The notes beneath the pieces are model-generated. The model was given only the letters and a program-made list of their open reading frames with translations. It did no database searches and was not told the origin of the DNA. This document shows, one piece after another, positions 25,550 to 34,070 of a DNA stretch of 64,000 nt. Location of the stretch: NCBI GenBank assembly GCA_019119595.1, contig DWWS01000013.1, forward strand, positions 1 through 64,000. The letters are read 5' to 3'. Origin of the DNA: Candidatus Eisenbergiella merdavium (GTDB lineage Bacteria; Bacillota; Clostridia; Lachnospirales; Lachnospiraceae). The first letter of the stretch is position 1, and each line of letters starts with the position of its first letter. The position numbers were made by a program, and so were the translations under genes.

Positions 25550-26236
25550 CTAAGCTTCCCCCTTCTCCCGTCTGGCCGCTTTATACCCCAGACCGCGCAC
25601 CGTCACGAGCTCAAAATCCGGATTGTCCCGAAAGCGTTCGCGCAGCCTGCTGATATGAACCTCCAGCATATGAGGATCGGTCTCAGAATCGACGCCCCAG
25701 ACCTCGTCCATGATCTGCCGCCTGGTGAAGATCCGGTTCATGGAGGAGAGCAGACGGAACAGAAGAAGGAATTCCTTCTGGGGAAGCGCGGTGTCCGTCC
25801 CTGAGCAGGAGACGGTAAAGGTATCGCAGTCCAGCGTGGTAGAGCCGATGGTGATCCGCCGTTCGCTGTTGATCTGCGACCTGCGCAGAAGCGCTTCCAC
25901 CCGCCAGACCATTTCATTTACGTCGATGGGCTTGACCATGTAATCGTCCGTTCCGGCACGGAAGCCCCTCCTTTTATCTTCAAGCCCGTCCCGGGCCGTG
26001 ATGATCAGGATCGGCATGTCATAATGGGCGCTCCGCAGCTCCTCAATCAGCTCAAAGCCGTCCATGCGCGGCATCATCACATCCGAAATGATCAGATCCA
26101 CGTAGCTGCGCTCCAGAATGTCAAAAGCCTCCACTCCATCCACAGCGGGCAGCGTGTGATAGCCCTTTTCCGTCAGAACGGCACAGAACAGATCCCGCAG
26201 CTCAGTATCGTCCTCCACTACCATGATATGAAACAT
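25550..26236 (-). CDS. OmpR-family response regulator
   Basis: A 228-residue regulator: receiver domain with the acidic pair EDD near residue 8, phospho-acceptor Asp in LIISDVMMPRMDG (about residue 52), TARDG and the conserved Lys in MVKPID; then a winged-helix Trans_reg_C domain (RRITIGSTTLDCDTFTVSCS, LPQKEFLLLFRLLS, VWGVDSETDPHMLEVHISRL). It is first in a two-gene operon with the kinase, which starts 54 bases downstream. A palindrome upstream (AATATA-acac-TATATT, 26331-26346) is a possible operator. Confidence 0.93.
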   Translation of the reverse strand: MFHIMVVEDDTELRDLFCAVLTEKGYHTLPAVDGVEAFDILERSYVDLIISDVMMPRMDGFELIEELRSAHYDMPILIITARDGLEDKRRGFRAGTDDYMVKPIDVNEMVWRVEALLRRSQINSERRITIGSTTLDCDTFTVSCSGTDTALPQKEFLLLFRLLSSMNRIFTRRQIMDEVWGVDSETDPHMLEVHISRLRERFRDNPDFELVTVRGLGYKAARREKGEA

Positions 26237-26421
26237 TTTTCACTCTTTCCTTTCCCTTTCCAGACTTCCAGAACCCTTCGGGCGTGTGCCGCCGACGTGG
26301 GGCTGTAATAAAAAAGCTCATTTAGAAAATAATATAACACTATATTCAACGCAATCTCAACTGCGGGAAATAAACTGCAGAGAAAACAAATTGCGGAGAA
26401 AACAAACTGCGGAGAAAACAG
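26237..26421. other. Divergent intergenic region with tandem repeats
   Basis: No gene is seen. It holds a palindrome AATATA-acac-TATATT (26331-26346) suited to the minus-strand regulator promoter, and three 16-bp tandem units of the form AACTGCGGAGAAAACA (26373-26388, 26389-26404, 26405-26420) ending two bases before the acyltransferase -35 box. Confidence 0.6.
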
Positions 26422-26422
26422 A

Positions 26423-26451
26423 TTGACCGGCAGAAGGGAAGATGCTATACT
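26423..26451 (+). promoter_or_regulatory. Promoter of the acyltransferase gene
   Basis: TTGACC (26423-26428) and TATACT (26446-26451) with a 17-base spacer. The leader of about 165 nt contains a strong hairpin. Confidence 0.8.
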
Positions 26452-26538
26452 GAACCCAGTTAAAGCTGAGCGGGAAATAAAAAGAGGAAAGCCCTCCGGC
26501 AGCTGTGCGGCGTGAGCCGGACTGCCTATGCCTCTGGG

Positions 26539-26621
26539 CCTTTCCCCGGCCGAAGGCCCGGGAAAGGTATGAGAGGAAATGCCGGAACGGGATTTCGGAA
26601 AATGAAGGAGTTTTCCAAAAC
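26539..26621 (+). other. Hairpin leader with SD in a loop
   Basis: CCTTTCCCCGGCC (26539-26551) pairs with GGCCCGGGAAAGG (26555-26567) with one C-C mismatch and a GAA loop. Downstream, GGAAAA / TTTTCC (26597-26602, 26611-26616) holds the AAGGAG ribosome-binding site in its loop. A possible 8-codon frame (26579-26605) ends at this site. Confidence 0.5.
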
Positions 26622-27719
26622 ATGCAAAAAAATGAAAAAAAGAGCATCCTGTGGATTGACTGTGCCAAATTTCTGGCAATCCTCGCGGTGCTGATCGATC
26701 ATGGAAAGGGGATTCTGTACGAGGGAGAAACGATCCAGTACATTTCCTTCTTTTCCGTATCCGTTTTCTTTTTTCTCTCCGGAATGACTTCCTGGTATTC
26801 TCTGGAAAGGCGCAGGCCGGAGGAAGGGCTTTCCCGCTGGACGGCAAGGCGGCTGTGGCGGATCATCGCGCCATATCTTGTGGCGGTGGCTGTCTGTCAG
26901 TTTTTAAAGAGCGGATTTACCTTAAGCCTTGGGCCGTATGTGCTGTGGGTGCTGAATTTCAATCTGGAAGGACAGTTTTACTTTGTGCTGATCTATCTGC
27001 AGCTTATTGCGGCCGCGCCCGCCCTCTACCTTTTGACCGTTTTCTGCAGGAGAGGAAGGCTCACCTTCCTGTGGCGGCTCCTTTATCTGGCGGCAGCGCT
27101 GACAGTATCCATCTTCTGCGTGAAGCATACCTTTGCGCTGCAGACCTACGGCGGCGGAAATTACCTGCTGGGCGGGACCTATCTGTTTTTGTTCGTGATG
27201 GGGATGATCGCGGCGGATATGCAGATCGCGGTCCGTTACCTCAGTCGGGCCGTGTTCTGCGCGGCTACATCGGCCGTTCTGTTCGCGGCTGCGCTGGCCT
27301 TCCTGCTGACGGACCGGCTCGCCATGGATGAGGCCCTGTTCGGCTGGCTGCTCCGGGTGAACCCGCCGGGAATTACCCTGACGGTTTATTCTCTCTCTGT
27401 CATCTTCCTGATTTTCTCCTGGTGCAGTCTGGGCGTTTTGACGGGAAGCAGGGCGGTGGGGCATATTTTGGCCGGGACCGCATGGCTTGGCCGGTATACG
27501 CTTTATGTTTTTCTCTATCATATGATAATTCTGGATTATCTTCCTGTGGTGTTTCCGGCTCTTTCGGAAATGTCGGTTCTAAAAACGACGGTTTACCTGG
27601 GGACGATGTGCGCTCTCCCGATCGGTGGGAAGCTTCTGTATGACAGGCTCCGCAGGAGCCTTTTCCGGAAAGCGGCGGAGGAAAGAAAGGATATGACGGA
27701 AAGAAGAAGCGCGGCGTAG
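26622..27719 (+). CDS. Membrane acyltransferase (Acyltransferase_3 family)
   Basis: A 365-residue polytopic protein of the OafA/WecH-like family that O-acylates surface sugars or similar targets. It starts with the family signature SILWIDCAKFLAILAVLIDHG (catalytic-type His at the end) and has about ten hydrophobic helices, including FSVSVFFFLSGMTSWYS. Length is normal. The ATG at 26622 is preceded by AAGGAG at 11 nt, longer than usual. It stands alone with its own promoter. The acceptor is unknown. Confidence 0.85.
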   Translation: MQKNEKKSILWIDCAKFLAILAVLIDHGKGILYEGETIQYISFFSVSVFFFLSGMTSWYSLERRRPEEGLSRWTARRLWRIIAPYLVAVAVCQFLKSGFTLSLGPYVLWVLNFNLEGQFYFVLIYLQLIAAAPALYLLTVFCRRGRLTFLWRLLYLAAALTVSIFCVKHTFALQTYGGGNYLLGGTYLFLFVMGMIAADMQIAVRYLSRAVFCAATSAVLFAAALAFLLTDRLAMDEALFGWLLRVNPPGITLTVYSLSVIFLIFSWCSLGVLTGSRAVGHILAGTAWLGRYTLYVFLYHMIILDYLPVVFPALSEMSVLKTTVYLGTMCALPIGGKLLYDRLRRSLFRKAAEERKDMTERRSAA

Positions 27720-27745
27720 GGAGCGCCGCGCGGAAAATGTCAGCC

Positions 27746-27817
27746 ATGCCGGTAAAGCGGGGCATGCCGGTAAAGCGGGGCATGCCGGTAAAGCAGGGCA
27801 TGCCGATAAAGCAAAGC
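27746..27817 (+). repeat. Four tandem 18-bp repeats
   Basis: Units of the form ATGCCGGTAAAGCGGGGC occupy 27746-27763, 27764-27781, 27782-27799 and 27800-27817; the last two are diverged. They lie between the convergent acyltransferase and HAD genes. Being contiguous without spacers, they are a minisatellite, not CRISPR. Confidence 0.85.
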
Positions 27818-27828
27818 ATTCCGTATGC

Positions 27829-28728
27829 TCAGACAGCGTTCAGAATGAGCTCCTCAACAGCGTCTGCCAGCCCGTCGTGCTCGTTGTCATAGCGTGTGAT
27901 ATAATCAGCGGACTCCTTTACCTGGGGGTCCGCATTTTTCATGGCGATCCCGCATCCTGCGGCCAGGAGCATGGAGATATCATTGGGGGCGTCTCCCGCT
28001 GAGAAGCTGTTTTCCACAGGAACGCCGAAATGGCGGCAGACCTGGAGAATGGCGTTCCCTTTTCCGGAAAGGCTGCTGTAGAATTCCAGATACTGGTCGT
28101 TGGAAAACTGCGCCGTCACCCGGCCGCCGAAGCGTGCTTCCACTTCCGCCTTCAGCGCTTCCAGTTTCCCGTGATCCGTCAGATGGATGGCATGCACCTT
28201 ATAGGGCGGCTCGTCCAGGGAGGAGACAGGATCGGGAGAAAGCAGCACGGGAAGATGGATACGCCTGCGGTAGTAGCGCAGCTCCTCATTCTCCTTCTCG
28301 CAGACGATCTCATGCTCCGTATAGGTTTGAAAATGGATGCCGTGCCGTCTGGATGCGGCAAAAATCTCCCGGCATACGTCGAAGGGAAGGGTGTGGGAAA
28401 AAAGGGCGGACTGCGCCGTACAATCCCAGGTAAGGCTTCCATTGTAGGCGATCAGCAGAGTTTCCGGATAGAACAGACCGGCGTCTTGCATCACCTCAAG
28501 CATGCTGTCGAGAGGGCGGCCGGAGGTGAGAACCAGCCGGTGCCCGGCGGCGGTCATGCGGTCAAGAGTCCGTTTCGTCCGGTCAGATACCGTGCTGTCA
28601 TCCCTAAGAAGCGTTCCGTCCAGATCGCTGAAAAGGATCTTCTGTCCGCTTTTGACGTTCCGGCTTTTTCCCGCTGTGCCGCCTGTGGCGTTATGCCCAT
28701 TATGCTCATTATGCTTCCTGCAGTCCAT
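27829..28728 (-). CDS. Cof-type HAD-IIB hydrolase
   Basis: A 299-residue phosphatase: ILFSDLDGTLLRDDS (nucleophile Asp near residue 35), VLTSGRP motif II, a C2B cap, GKGNAILQVCRHFG and SAGDAPNDISMLLAAGCGIAM. The first 30 residues are His/Asn-rich and not part of the domain, so a later start is possible. It overlaps the end of the PHP gene by 20 bases and is probably translationally coupled to it. The substrate is unknown; the family acts on sugar phosphates and cofactors. Confidence 0.88.
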   Translation of the reverse strand: MDCRKHNEHNGHNATGGTAGKSRNVKSGQKILFSDLDGTLLRDDSTVSDRTKRTLDRMTAAGHRLVLTSGRPLDSMLEVMQDAGLFYPETLLIAYNGSLTWDCTAQSALFSHTLPFDVCREIFAASRRHGIHFQTYTEHEIVCEKENEELRYYRRRIHLPVLLSPDPVSSLDEPPYKVHAIHLTDHGKLEALKAEVEARFGGRVTAQFSNDQYLEFYSSLSGKGNAILQVCRHFGVPVENSFSAGDAPNDISMLLAAGCGIAMKNADPQVKESADYITRYDNEHDGLADAVEELILNAV

Positions 28729-29578
28729 ACAGCTCCCTCCTTTTTGCCTCCAGCCGTTCCCAGATGTCGAAGGGGATCACCAGCTTTCCGTGGTATCCGG
28801 TGGCGAGCTCAAGCCCCGGCTTATTGGAGCCGTGAAAATCGGAGCCGCCGCTGATGAGAAGACCGTTTCTGGAGGCGAGCTGGCGCATCTGGCGTTCCTC
28901 TCCCGCGGAATAGGTGGAATAAACCGCCTCAATGCCCACAAGCCCTGCTTCCTTCAGCCGGGTAACCAGAGTCTGCAGGGCATCCTTTCCCATGTGATAC
29001 AGGGTGGGATGGGCGAGGACGGGAAGTCCCTTCGCTTCTAGGATGAGCGCAACGGCCTGCTCCGGCGTGACCTTTTCCCGGGGAACGAAATAGGGACAGT
29101 GATCGCCAACATATCGCTCAAAGGCCTCCGGCAGGCTTTTCACATAGCCGTGGTCAAGCAGATATCTGGCATAATGCGCCCGGGTGACGACGGCTCCCGG
29201 AAAGGCGGCAAGGAGCTTTTCGTAGGAAATATCAATGCCCGCCTTCGTGAGATTTTCACACATCCTCCGGTTGCGCTCGATGCGGGAATCCACGAAGGCC
29301 TGAATGCGCTCCGCAAAGGCGGGAGCCTTATGGTCGATGGCAAGGCCCAGAATGTGAATATCCTTCCCCCGGTATTCCGTGGAAAATTCGATTCCGGGGA
29401 TGACCCGGATATCGCGGCCCTGCGCATGGGCGATGGCCTCATCCAGCCCCGCGGTGGTATCGTGGTCCGTCAGCGCGAAGGCGGAAAGGCCCTTCTGCTC
29501 GGCCAGCTCCACCAGCTCTGAGGGAGAACAGGAGCCGTCAGATTTATTGGAATGAACGTGAAGGTCTACAATTTTCAT
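28709..29578 (-). CDS. PHP-domain phosphoesterase (TrpH/RNase AM type)
   Basis: A 289-residue metal-dependent phosphatase: DLHVHSNKSDGSCSPSELV (residues 4-22), ALTDHDTTAG, PGIEFSTEYRG, HILGL and the final SGGSDFHGSN provide the PHP metal ligands. The pattern fits the 3',5'-nucleoside bisphosphate phosphatase/5'-3' exonuclease group. AGGA lies about 7 nt before the ATG at 29578, preferred over 29611. It lies between the ABC-F gene (19 bases upstream) and the HAD gene, in one minus-strand operon. Confidence 0.9.
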   Translation of the reverse strand: MKIVDLHVHSNKSDGSCSPSELVELAEQKGLSAFALTDHDTTAGLDEAIAHAQGRDIRVIPGIEFSTEYRGKDIHILGLAIDHKAPAFAERIQAFVDSRIERNRRMCENLTKAGIDISYEKLLAAFPGAVVTRAHYARYLLDHGYVKSLPEAFERYVGDHCPYFVPREKVTPEQAVALILEAKGLPVLAHPTLYHMGKDALQTLVTRLKEAGLVGIEAVYSTYSAGEERQMRQLASRNGLLISGGSDFHGSNKPGLELATGYHGKLVIPFDIWERLEAKRRELYGLQEA

Positions 29579-29597
29579 ACATAATTCCTGTTCCGGC

Positions 29598-31235
29598 TCA
29601 GTTTTCATCATCTTCTTTATTTGCGGTATAGATGGTGCGCTTTCTTGCCATCGCGTCGCTTGCCAGATATTCGTCGTAGGTGGTGATCTTGTCGATCAGC
29701 GTTCCGTTTGGAAGGATCTCCATGATGCGGTTCGCCGTGGTCTCCACAAACTGATGGTCACGGCAGGAGAACAGCGCCACACCGGGGAATTTGATCAGGC
29801 CGTTGTTGAGGGCGGTGATGGATTCCATGTCAAGATGGTTGGTGGGCTCGTCAAGCACCAGGCAGTTGGCCCCGGAAATCATCATCTTGGAGAGGAGACA
29901 TCTCACCTTTTCCCCGCCGGAAAGGACACGCACCTTTTTCACGCCGTCCTCGCCCGCGAACAGCATCCTTCCCAGGAAGCCGCGCACATAGGTGATATCC
30001 TTGACCGGAGAATAGCCCATCAGCCAGTCCGCGATGGTGAGATCGTTGTCGAATTCCTTCGTGCTGTCCTTGGGGAAATAGGCCTGCGAGGTGGTCACGC
30101 CCCATTTATAGCTTCCCTCATCCGGCTCCAGCTCACCCATGAGAATGGAAAACAGCGTGGTCTTTGCCAGCTCGTTTCCGCCGACGAAGGCCACCTTGTC
30201 GTTGTGCCCAAGGATGAAGGAAATGTTGTCGAGCACCTTTTCCCCGTTAATGGTCTTGGAAATGCCCTCCACGGTGAGTACCTCGTTTCCGATCTCCCGG
30301 TCGGGACGGAAATCAATGTAAGGATATTTTCTGCTGGAGGGACGGATCTCGTCCAGCTGGATCTTTTCAAGGGCTCTCTTTCTGGAGGTCGCCTGCTTGG
30401 ATTTGGAAGCGTTGGCGGAGAAACGGGAGATGAATTCCTGCAGCTCCTTGATCTTTTCTTCCTTCTTCTTGTTCGCTTCCTTCATCTGCTTGATAAGGAG
30501 CTGGCTGGATTCATACCAGAAATCGTAGTTGCCTGCGTAGAGCTGGATCTTTCCATAGTCGATGTCCGCAATCTGGGTGCAGACCTTGTTCAGGAAATAA
30601 CGGTCGTGGGATACAACGATCACCGTATTTTCAAAGTCAATGAGGAAATCCTCCAGCCATGCGATGGCGTCCAGATCCAGATGGTTGGTGGGCTCATCCA
30701 GAAGCAGGATATCCGGATTGCCAAACAGGGCCTTTGCCAGCAGCACCTTGACCTTCTGGCTTCCATTCAGATCCTTCATCAGATTATAATGAAATTCCGT
30801 CTCGATGCCGAGGCCGTTTAAAAGGCTTGCCGCATTGGATTCCGCCTCCCAGCCGTCCATCTCCGCGAATTCGCCCTCCAGCTCGCTGGCGCGGATGCCG
30901 TCCTCGTCGGAAAAATCCTCCTTGGCGTAGATGGCCTCCTTTTCCTTCATGATCTCGTACAGGCGGGCGTTTCCCATGATAACGGTGTCCAGCACCGGGA
31001 AGTCGTCGTATTTGAAATGATCCTGCTCCAGAACGGAAAGCCGCTGGCCGGGGGTGATGACCACCTCTCCGCTGGTGGATTCCAGCTGGCCGGAAAGGAT
31101 CCGAAGGAAGGTGGACTTTCCCGCTCCGTTCGCGCCGATCAGGCCGTAGCAGTTACCCTCCGTAAATTTGATGTTCACATCCTCAAACAGTGCCTTTTTT
31201 CCCAATCGTAAAGTGACGTTGATCGCTTGTATCAT
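29598..31235 (-). CDS. ABC-F family ATPase (YkpA/YbiT-like)
   Basis: A 545-residue cytosolic protein with two ABC domains joined by a charged linker and no membrane helices; ABC-F proteins act on the ribosome. Domain 1: Walker A GANGAGKST, degenerate signature LNGSQKVKVLLAKAL, Walker B LLLDEPTNHLDLD. The linker (about 240-300) is Lys/Glu-rich. Domain 2: Walker A-like GGNELAKTT (Ala replaces the usual Gly before Lys), signature LSGGEKVRCLLSKM, Walker B LVLDEPTNHLDME. GGAG lies 7 nt before the ATG at 31235. Start of an operon with the PHP and HAD genes. Whether it gives antibiotic protection cannot be told. Confidence 0.92.
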   Translation of the reverse strand: MIQAINVTLRLGKKALFEDVNIKFTEGNCYGLIGANGAGKSTFLRILSGQLESTSGEVVITPGQRLSVLEQDHFKYDDFPVLDTVIMGNARLYEIMKEKEAIYAKEDFSDEDGIRASELEGEFAEMDGWEAESNAASLLNGLGIETEFHYNLMKDLNGSQKVKVLLAKALFGNPDILLLDEPTNHLDLDAIAWLEDFLIDFENTVIVVSHDRYFLNKVCTQIADIDYGKIQLYAGNYDFWYESSQLLIKQMKEANKKKEEKIKELQEFISRFSANASKSKQATSRKRALEKIQLDEIRPSSRKYPYIDFRPDREIGNEVLTVEGISKTINGEKVLDNISFILGHNDKVAFVGGNELAKTTLFSILMGELEPDEGSYKWGVTTSQAYFPKDSTKEFDNDLTIADWLMGYSPVKDITYVRGFLGRMLFAGEDGVKKVRVLSGGEKVRCLLSKMMISGANCLVLDEPTNHLDMESITALNNGLIKFPGVALFSCRDHQFVETTANRIMEILPNGTLIDKITTYDEYLASDAMARKRTIYTANKEDDEN

Positions 31236-31360
31236 TCTTAAACTCCATTCCAAAGCAGGGATCAGGGCATGCCCTCATGACCGCTGCGACGCTTCCACAC
31301 AAACCGCCGCCTGCACTGACCGCCTGTTTTTCAAAAAAACCGTGTTTTGACTGCTCTTAC

Positions 31361-31388
31361 ATTATACACAAAACGCCGGATATTTCAA
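31361..31388 (-). promoter_or_regulatory. Promoter of the ABC-F operon
   Basis: On the minus strand TTGAAA (31388-31383), 16-base spacer and TATAAT (31366-31361), about 120 nt before the ABC-F start. Confidence 0.75.
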
Positions 31389-31426
31389 TAAAAATAAGGA
31401 TTTCAGTGCAGCCGGAGTGCTGGAGC

Positions 31427-32587
31427 TCAGCGCTGCGGCTGCTTTTCGGAAAGCCATTCCTGCACAAGGCTGACGCGGACCCTTGCGGCTTCCGCGATCT
31501 TTTCGGCGCTTAAGCCCATGGCCGAGAGGGAAAGAGACATTTCCTTCGCCTTTCTCGTTTCACCCTCCCGGATTCCTTTCTGAATCCCTTTCTGAATCCC
31601 TTTTTGAATCCCTTTCTGAATCCCTTTTTGAATCCCTTCCTGAATTCCTTTCTGAAGTCCTTCCTGAAGTCCCTTTTGAATTCCATCCGCGATCATTCCA
31701 TCAAGTCCGCGACACATATTGAATCCTCCTTCCTTCGTCTGATAACCAGGTGTTTCGATCCGCTGCAGCTGGGGAGAACGGGTCAATTCCGCCAGCGCGT
31801 TGACCGCCGTACCGGATACGTTGCTGAAATGCCTCTGGTTGTCTGATATGAACGCCGCAAGCCGCGTCTGATCCTCCGCGTATTTCCGGAAGCCGAAAAC
31901 CGCCCGAAGCTCGCCGGAATAGCTGCAGATTTCTTCGTCTGTCATCCGGCAGACGTCCAGAAGCTTCATATCCAGCTCTATGGTGTGGGCGGCTCCGGTG
32001 TTCCCTTTAAAAAGATCGGAAAGCCTTGTGGGGCCGTCCCAGGGCTGTTCACCCCAATAGATGACCAGTGTGGTACAGCGGATGATCCGGTCCGTCTTTA
32101 AAAAACGGCCCAGGTATTCTCCGGCGGTGATATCATCCGGCGTGTGGATATGTCCGGCTTCGTCCTTCCATTCCCTTTCATGCCGGTCACGGATGACCTG
32201 CATCTGACGGGCATAATTGACGAAATCCAGCTCAAGCACCCGGAAGGGCATGGCATAGTCGATCTCCGACTGATTCTCGATGCCCAGGACGGCAAATACC
32301 CTTCCGTTCCGGACGCTTTTTACCACGTCGCGGTACTGGACAAGCGAGGTACGGCCGCCAGCTTTTGTCATCCGAAGAAAAGAGGTTTCCTTAATGTCCT
32401 CCTCGTCCAGCTCCTCCGGCAGGATCGGCGCCTCATCGGGCAATGTCCGGTTGAACAGCTCGGCAAAATTTTCGTTGCTGGTTTTAAACAGAAGCGTTGT
32501 GGCAGAGTCCTTTTTCATGCTCTGGCCGGCAATCTTTCCGCCGCGTTTCCTGCGGCTTTCTTTGTCTGTGCGTTCCTTTTCCTTCAC
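31427..32587 (-). CDS. Rpn-type PD-(D/E)XK nuclease with repeat tail
   Basis: A 386-residue protein resembling the Rpn recombination-promoting nuclease/putative transposase family. The core has GRVFAVLGIENQSEIDYAMP followed by FRVLELDFVNYARQM, matching the ExQ catalytic motif and the mPLRLL-type helix of that family, and ends near residue 290. Residues about 303-342 are ten tandem IQKG-type tetrapeptides (12-bp DNA repeats), then a short helical tail. GTG at 32587 is chosen because AAGGAG lies exactly 7 nt upstream. It is alone, with no transposon ends seen. Confidence 0.78.
   Translation of the reverse strand: MKEKERTDKESRRKRGGKIAGQSMKKDSATTLLFKTSNENFAELFNRTLPDEAPILPEELDEEDIKETSFLRMTKAGGRTSLVQYRDVVKSVRNGRVFAVLGIENQSEIDYAMPFRVLELDFVNYARQMQVIRDRHEREWKDEAGHIHTPDDITAGEYLGRFLKTDRIIRCTTLVIYWGEQPWDGPTRLSDLFKGNTGAAHTIELDMKLLDVCRMTDEEICSYSGELRAVFGFRKYAEDQTRLAAFISDNQRHFSNVSGTAVNALAELTRSPQLQRIETPGYQTKEGGFNMCRGLDGMIADGIQKGLQEGLQKGIQEGIQKGIQKGIQKGIQKGIQKGIREGETRKAKEMSLSLSAMGLSAEKIAEAARVRVSLVQEWLSEKQPQR
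31562..31681 (-). repeat. Ten 12-bp coding repeats in the Rpn gene
   Basis: Ten units encode (I/L)Q(K/E)G; five near the 3' end of the array are almost identical (ATTCAGAAAGGG type). The reading frame is kept because each unit is 12 bp, so copy-number change by slippage would lengthen or shorten the protein without breaking it. Confidence 0.85.
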
Positions 32588-33091
32588 AGGCAGACTCCTT
32601 CCCGGCGGCAAGGGGCGGCGTTTTTTCCGGAAAAGGTTCAGTTTTCAGTCACTCCTGCCGTCTATTAATATAATGGTTGATTTGGAAAAAATTCAGCATA
32701 GAGTTTCTGAATCTGCGTCAGAGAGGGCATATGATTTTTGAATATAGAATAGAAAAGAGAAATTACCCCGACGAAAGCCGAACGGCTTTGAAAATAGAAA
32801 ATTTATGCTTATCTGTATTGTAGCATCTTTCGGACGGGCGGACAAGCGCAAATTTTTATATTATGCGCAAATTTTTATATCAGCGCAGATTTTTCAGATG
32901 GAAACTTTTTAGATCGGCGTAATTTTTCAGAGCAGACGATTGCATTTTGTTCTGTGGCGGGAGATAATGAAAGAGACTACGCCATAGAAGAGGAAGGAAA
33001 CGGCGCAAAACGGGGTTTGTGTCAAAGAATGATAAAACCGCTTTTTATGCTTGAAATGCCGCCAGAGGCGGCCGAAAAGGAGGGAAATTTT
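32588..33091. other. AT-rich divergent region with direct repeats
   Basis: No convincing gene is seen in these 504 bases. Features are a palindrome AAAGCCG-aa-CGGCTTT near 32775-32790, and three to four imperfect copies of GCGCAAATTTTTATAT (32846-32864, 32865-32882, a variant from 32883 and a degraded one near 32916). The segment separates divergent Rpn and metallo-hydrolase genes and is much more AT-rich than its neighbours. Confidence 0.55.
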
Positions 33092-33937
33092 ATGAGGATC
33101 AAATATCTCGGAACAGCGGCATGCGAAGGAGTGCCCGCAGCTTTCTGCAGGTGCGGCGTATGCGAAAGGAGCAGGAGGGACGGAGGGAGGAATATCCGGA
33201 CGAGAAGCCAGGCGCTCATAGATGATACGCTGCTTCTTGACCTGAATGCGGACACCTACATCCACAGCCTGTATTACGGCCTGGATCTGCCGTCCATTCA
33301 TACCTGTCTCATCACCCACGATCATGAGGATCACCTTTATGCGGATGAGCTGATTAACCGGCAGGAGGGATTCGCCCATGGCATCGACGGACAGCCGATC
33401 CATATTTATGGAACCTATCCCGCCTATGCGAAGGTGGTGGCGGCTGTTGATAAGGGGACGGGCTATGCGGATCACAATGTGATGGAGGAGCGGGTGGTTC
33501 CGGTCCGCGTGCGCGCCTTTGAGCCCTTTGAGGCGGAGGGGTATCGGATCACCCCGCTGGCGGCGCAGCATGACGTGCGGTGCGAGCCGGTGATCTACCT
33601 GATCGAAAAGGAAGGGAAGGCTCTCCTGTATGCCAATGATACGGGACTGTTCCCGGAGGAAACCTGGGAATATCTAGTCAGCCACTCCGTGAAGCTGGAT
33701 CTGGTGAGCTTTGATTCCACCCATGCCATTCATTCAAACAGCTCCGGACACATGGGCTTTGAAGCCAACGCGCGGATCCGTGACCGGCTGGTGAAGGAGG
33801 GGCTTGCGGATGAGTGCACCGTATATGTGGCGAACCATTTCACCCATAACGCGGGAGTCACCTATGATGAAATGCTTCCCGTGGCGGAACAGTATGGCTT
33901 CCTGGTGTCCTATGACGGAATGGAGGTGGAAATTTAA
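33092..33937 (+). CDS. MBL-fold metallo-hydrolase (PhnP-like)
   Basis: A 281-residue metallo-beta-lactamase-fold hydrolase. It begins MRIKYLGTAACEGVPAAFCR with a CRCGVCERSRR zinc-type cluster seen in PhnP-like phosphodiesterases, then TCLITHDHEDHLYADEL (HxHxDH), AAQHDV, YANDTG and NHFTHNAG. AAGGAGG precedes the ATG at 33092. PhnP itself hydrolyses cyclic ribose phosphates, but no phn genes are near, so the substrate is open. A terminator-like stem follows. Confidence 0.85.
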   Translation: MRIKYLGTAACEGVPAAFCRCGVCERSRRDGGRNIRTRSQALIDDTLLLDLNADTYIHSLYYGLDLPSIHTCLITHDHEDHLYADELINRQEGFAHGIDGQPIHIYGTYPAYAKVVAAVDKGTGYADHNVMEERVVPVRVRAFEPFEAEGYRITPLAAQHDVRCEPVIYLIEKEGKALLYANDTGLFPEETWEYLVSHSVKLDLVSFDSTHAIHSNSSGHMGFEANARIRDRLVKEGLADECTVYVANHFTHNAGVTYDEMLPVAEQYGFLVSYDGMEVEI

Positions 33938-33950
33938 TACTGCGCCTAAC

Positions 33951-33986
33951 AGACCGTTCCCGATTCTTTCGGCTGCGGTCTTTTTT
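33951..33986 (+). terminator. Terminator after the MBL hydrolase
   Basis: AGACCG (33951-33956) and CGGTCT (33976-33981) form a stem around a 19-nt loop that can fold further (CCG/CGG), followed by six T. Confidence 0.65.
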
Positions 33987-34070
33987 CTTGCCATTCAGGA
34001 AGCCCTGAAGGAAATGAGACAGGAAAGACGGAAAACACAGAGATGATTTGCGGATATATTGTGAATGGAA

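Noticed and set aside
27746..27817. CRISPR array
   Set aside because: Repeats are contiguous without spacers and no cas genes are near.
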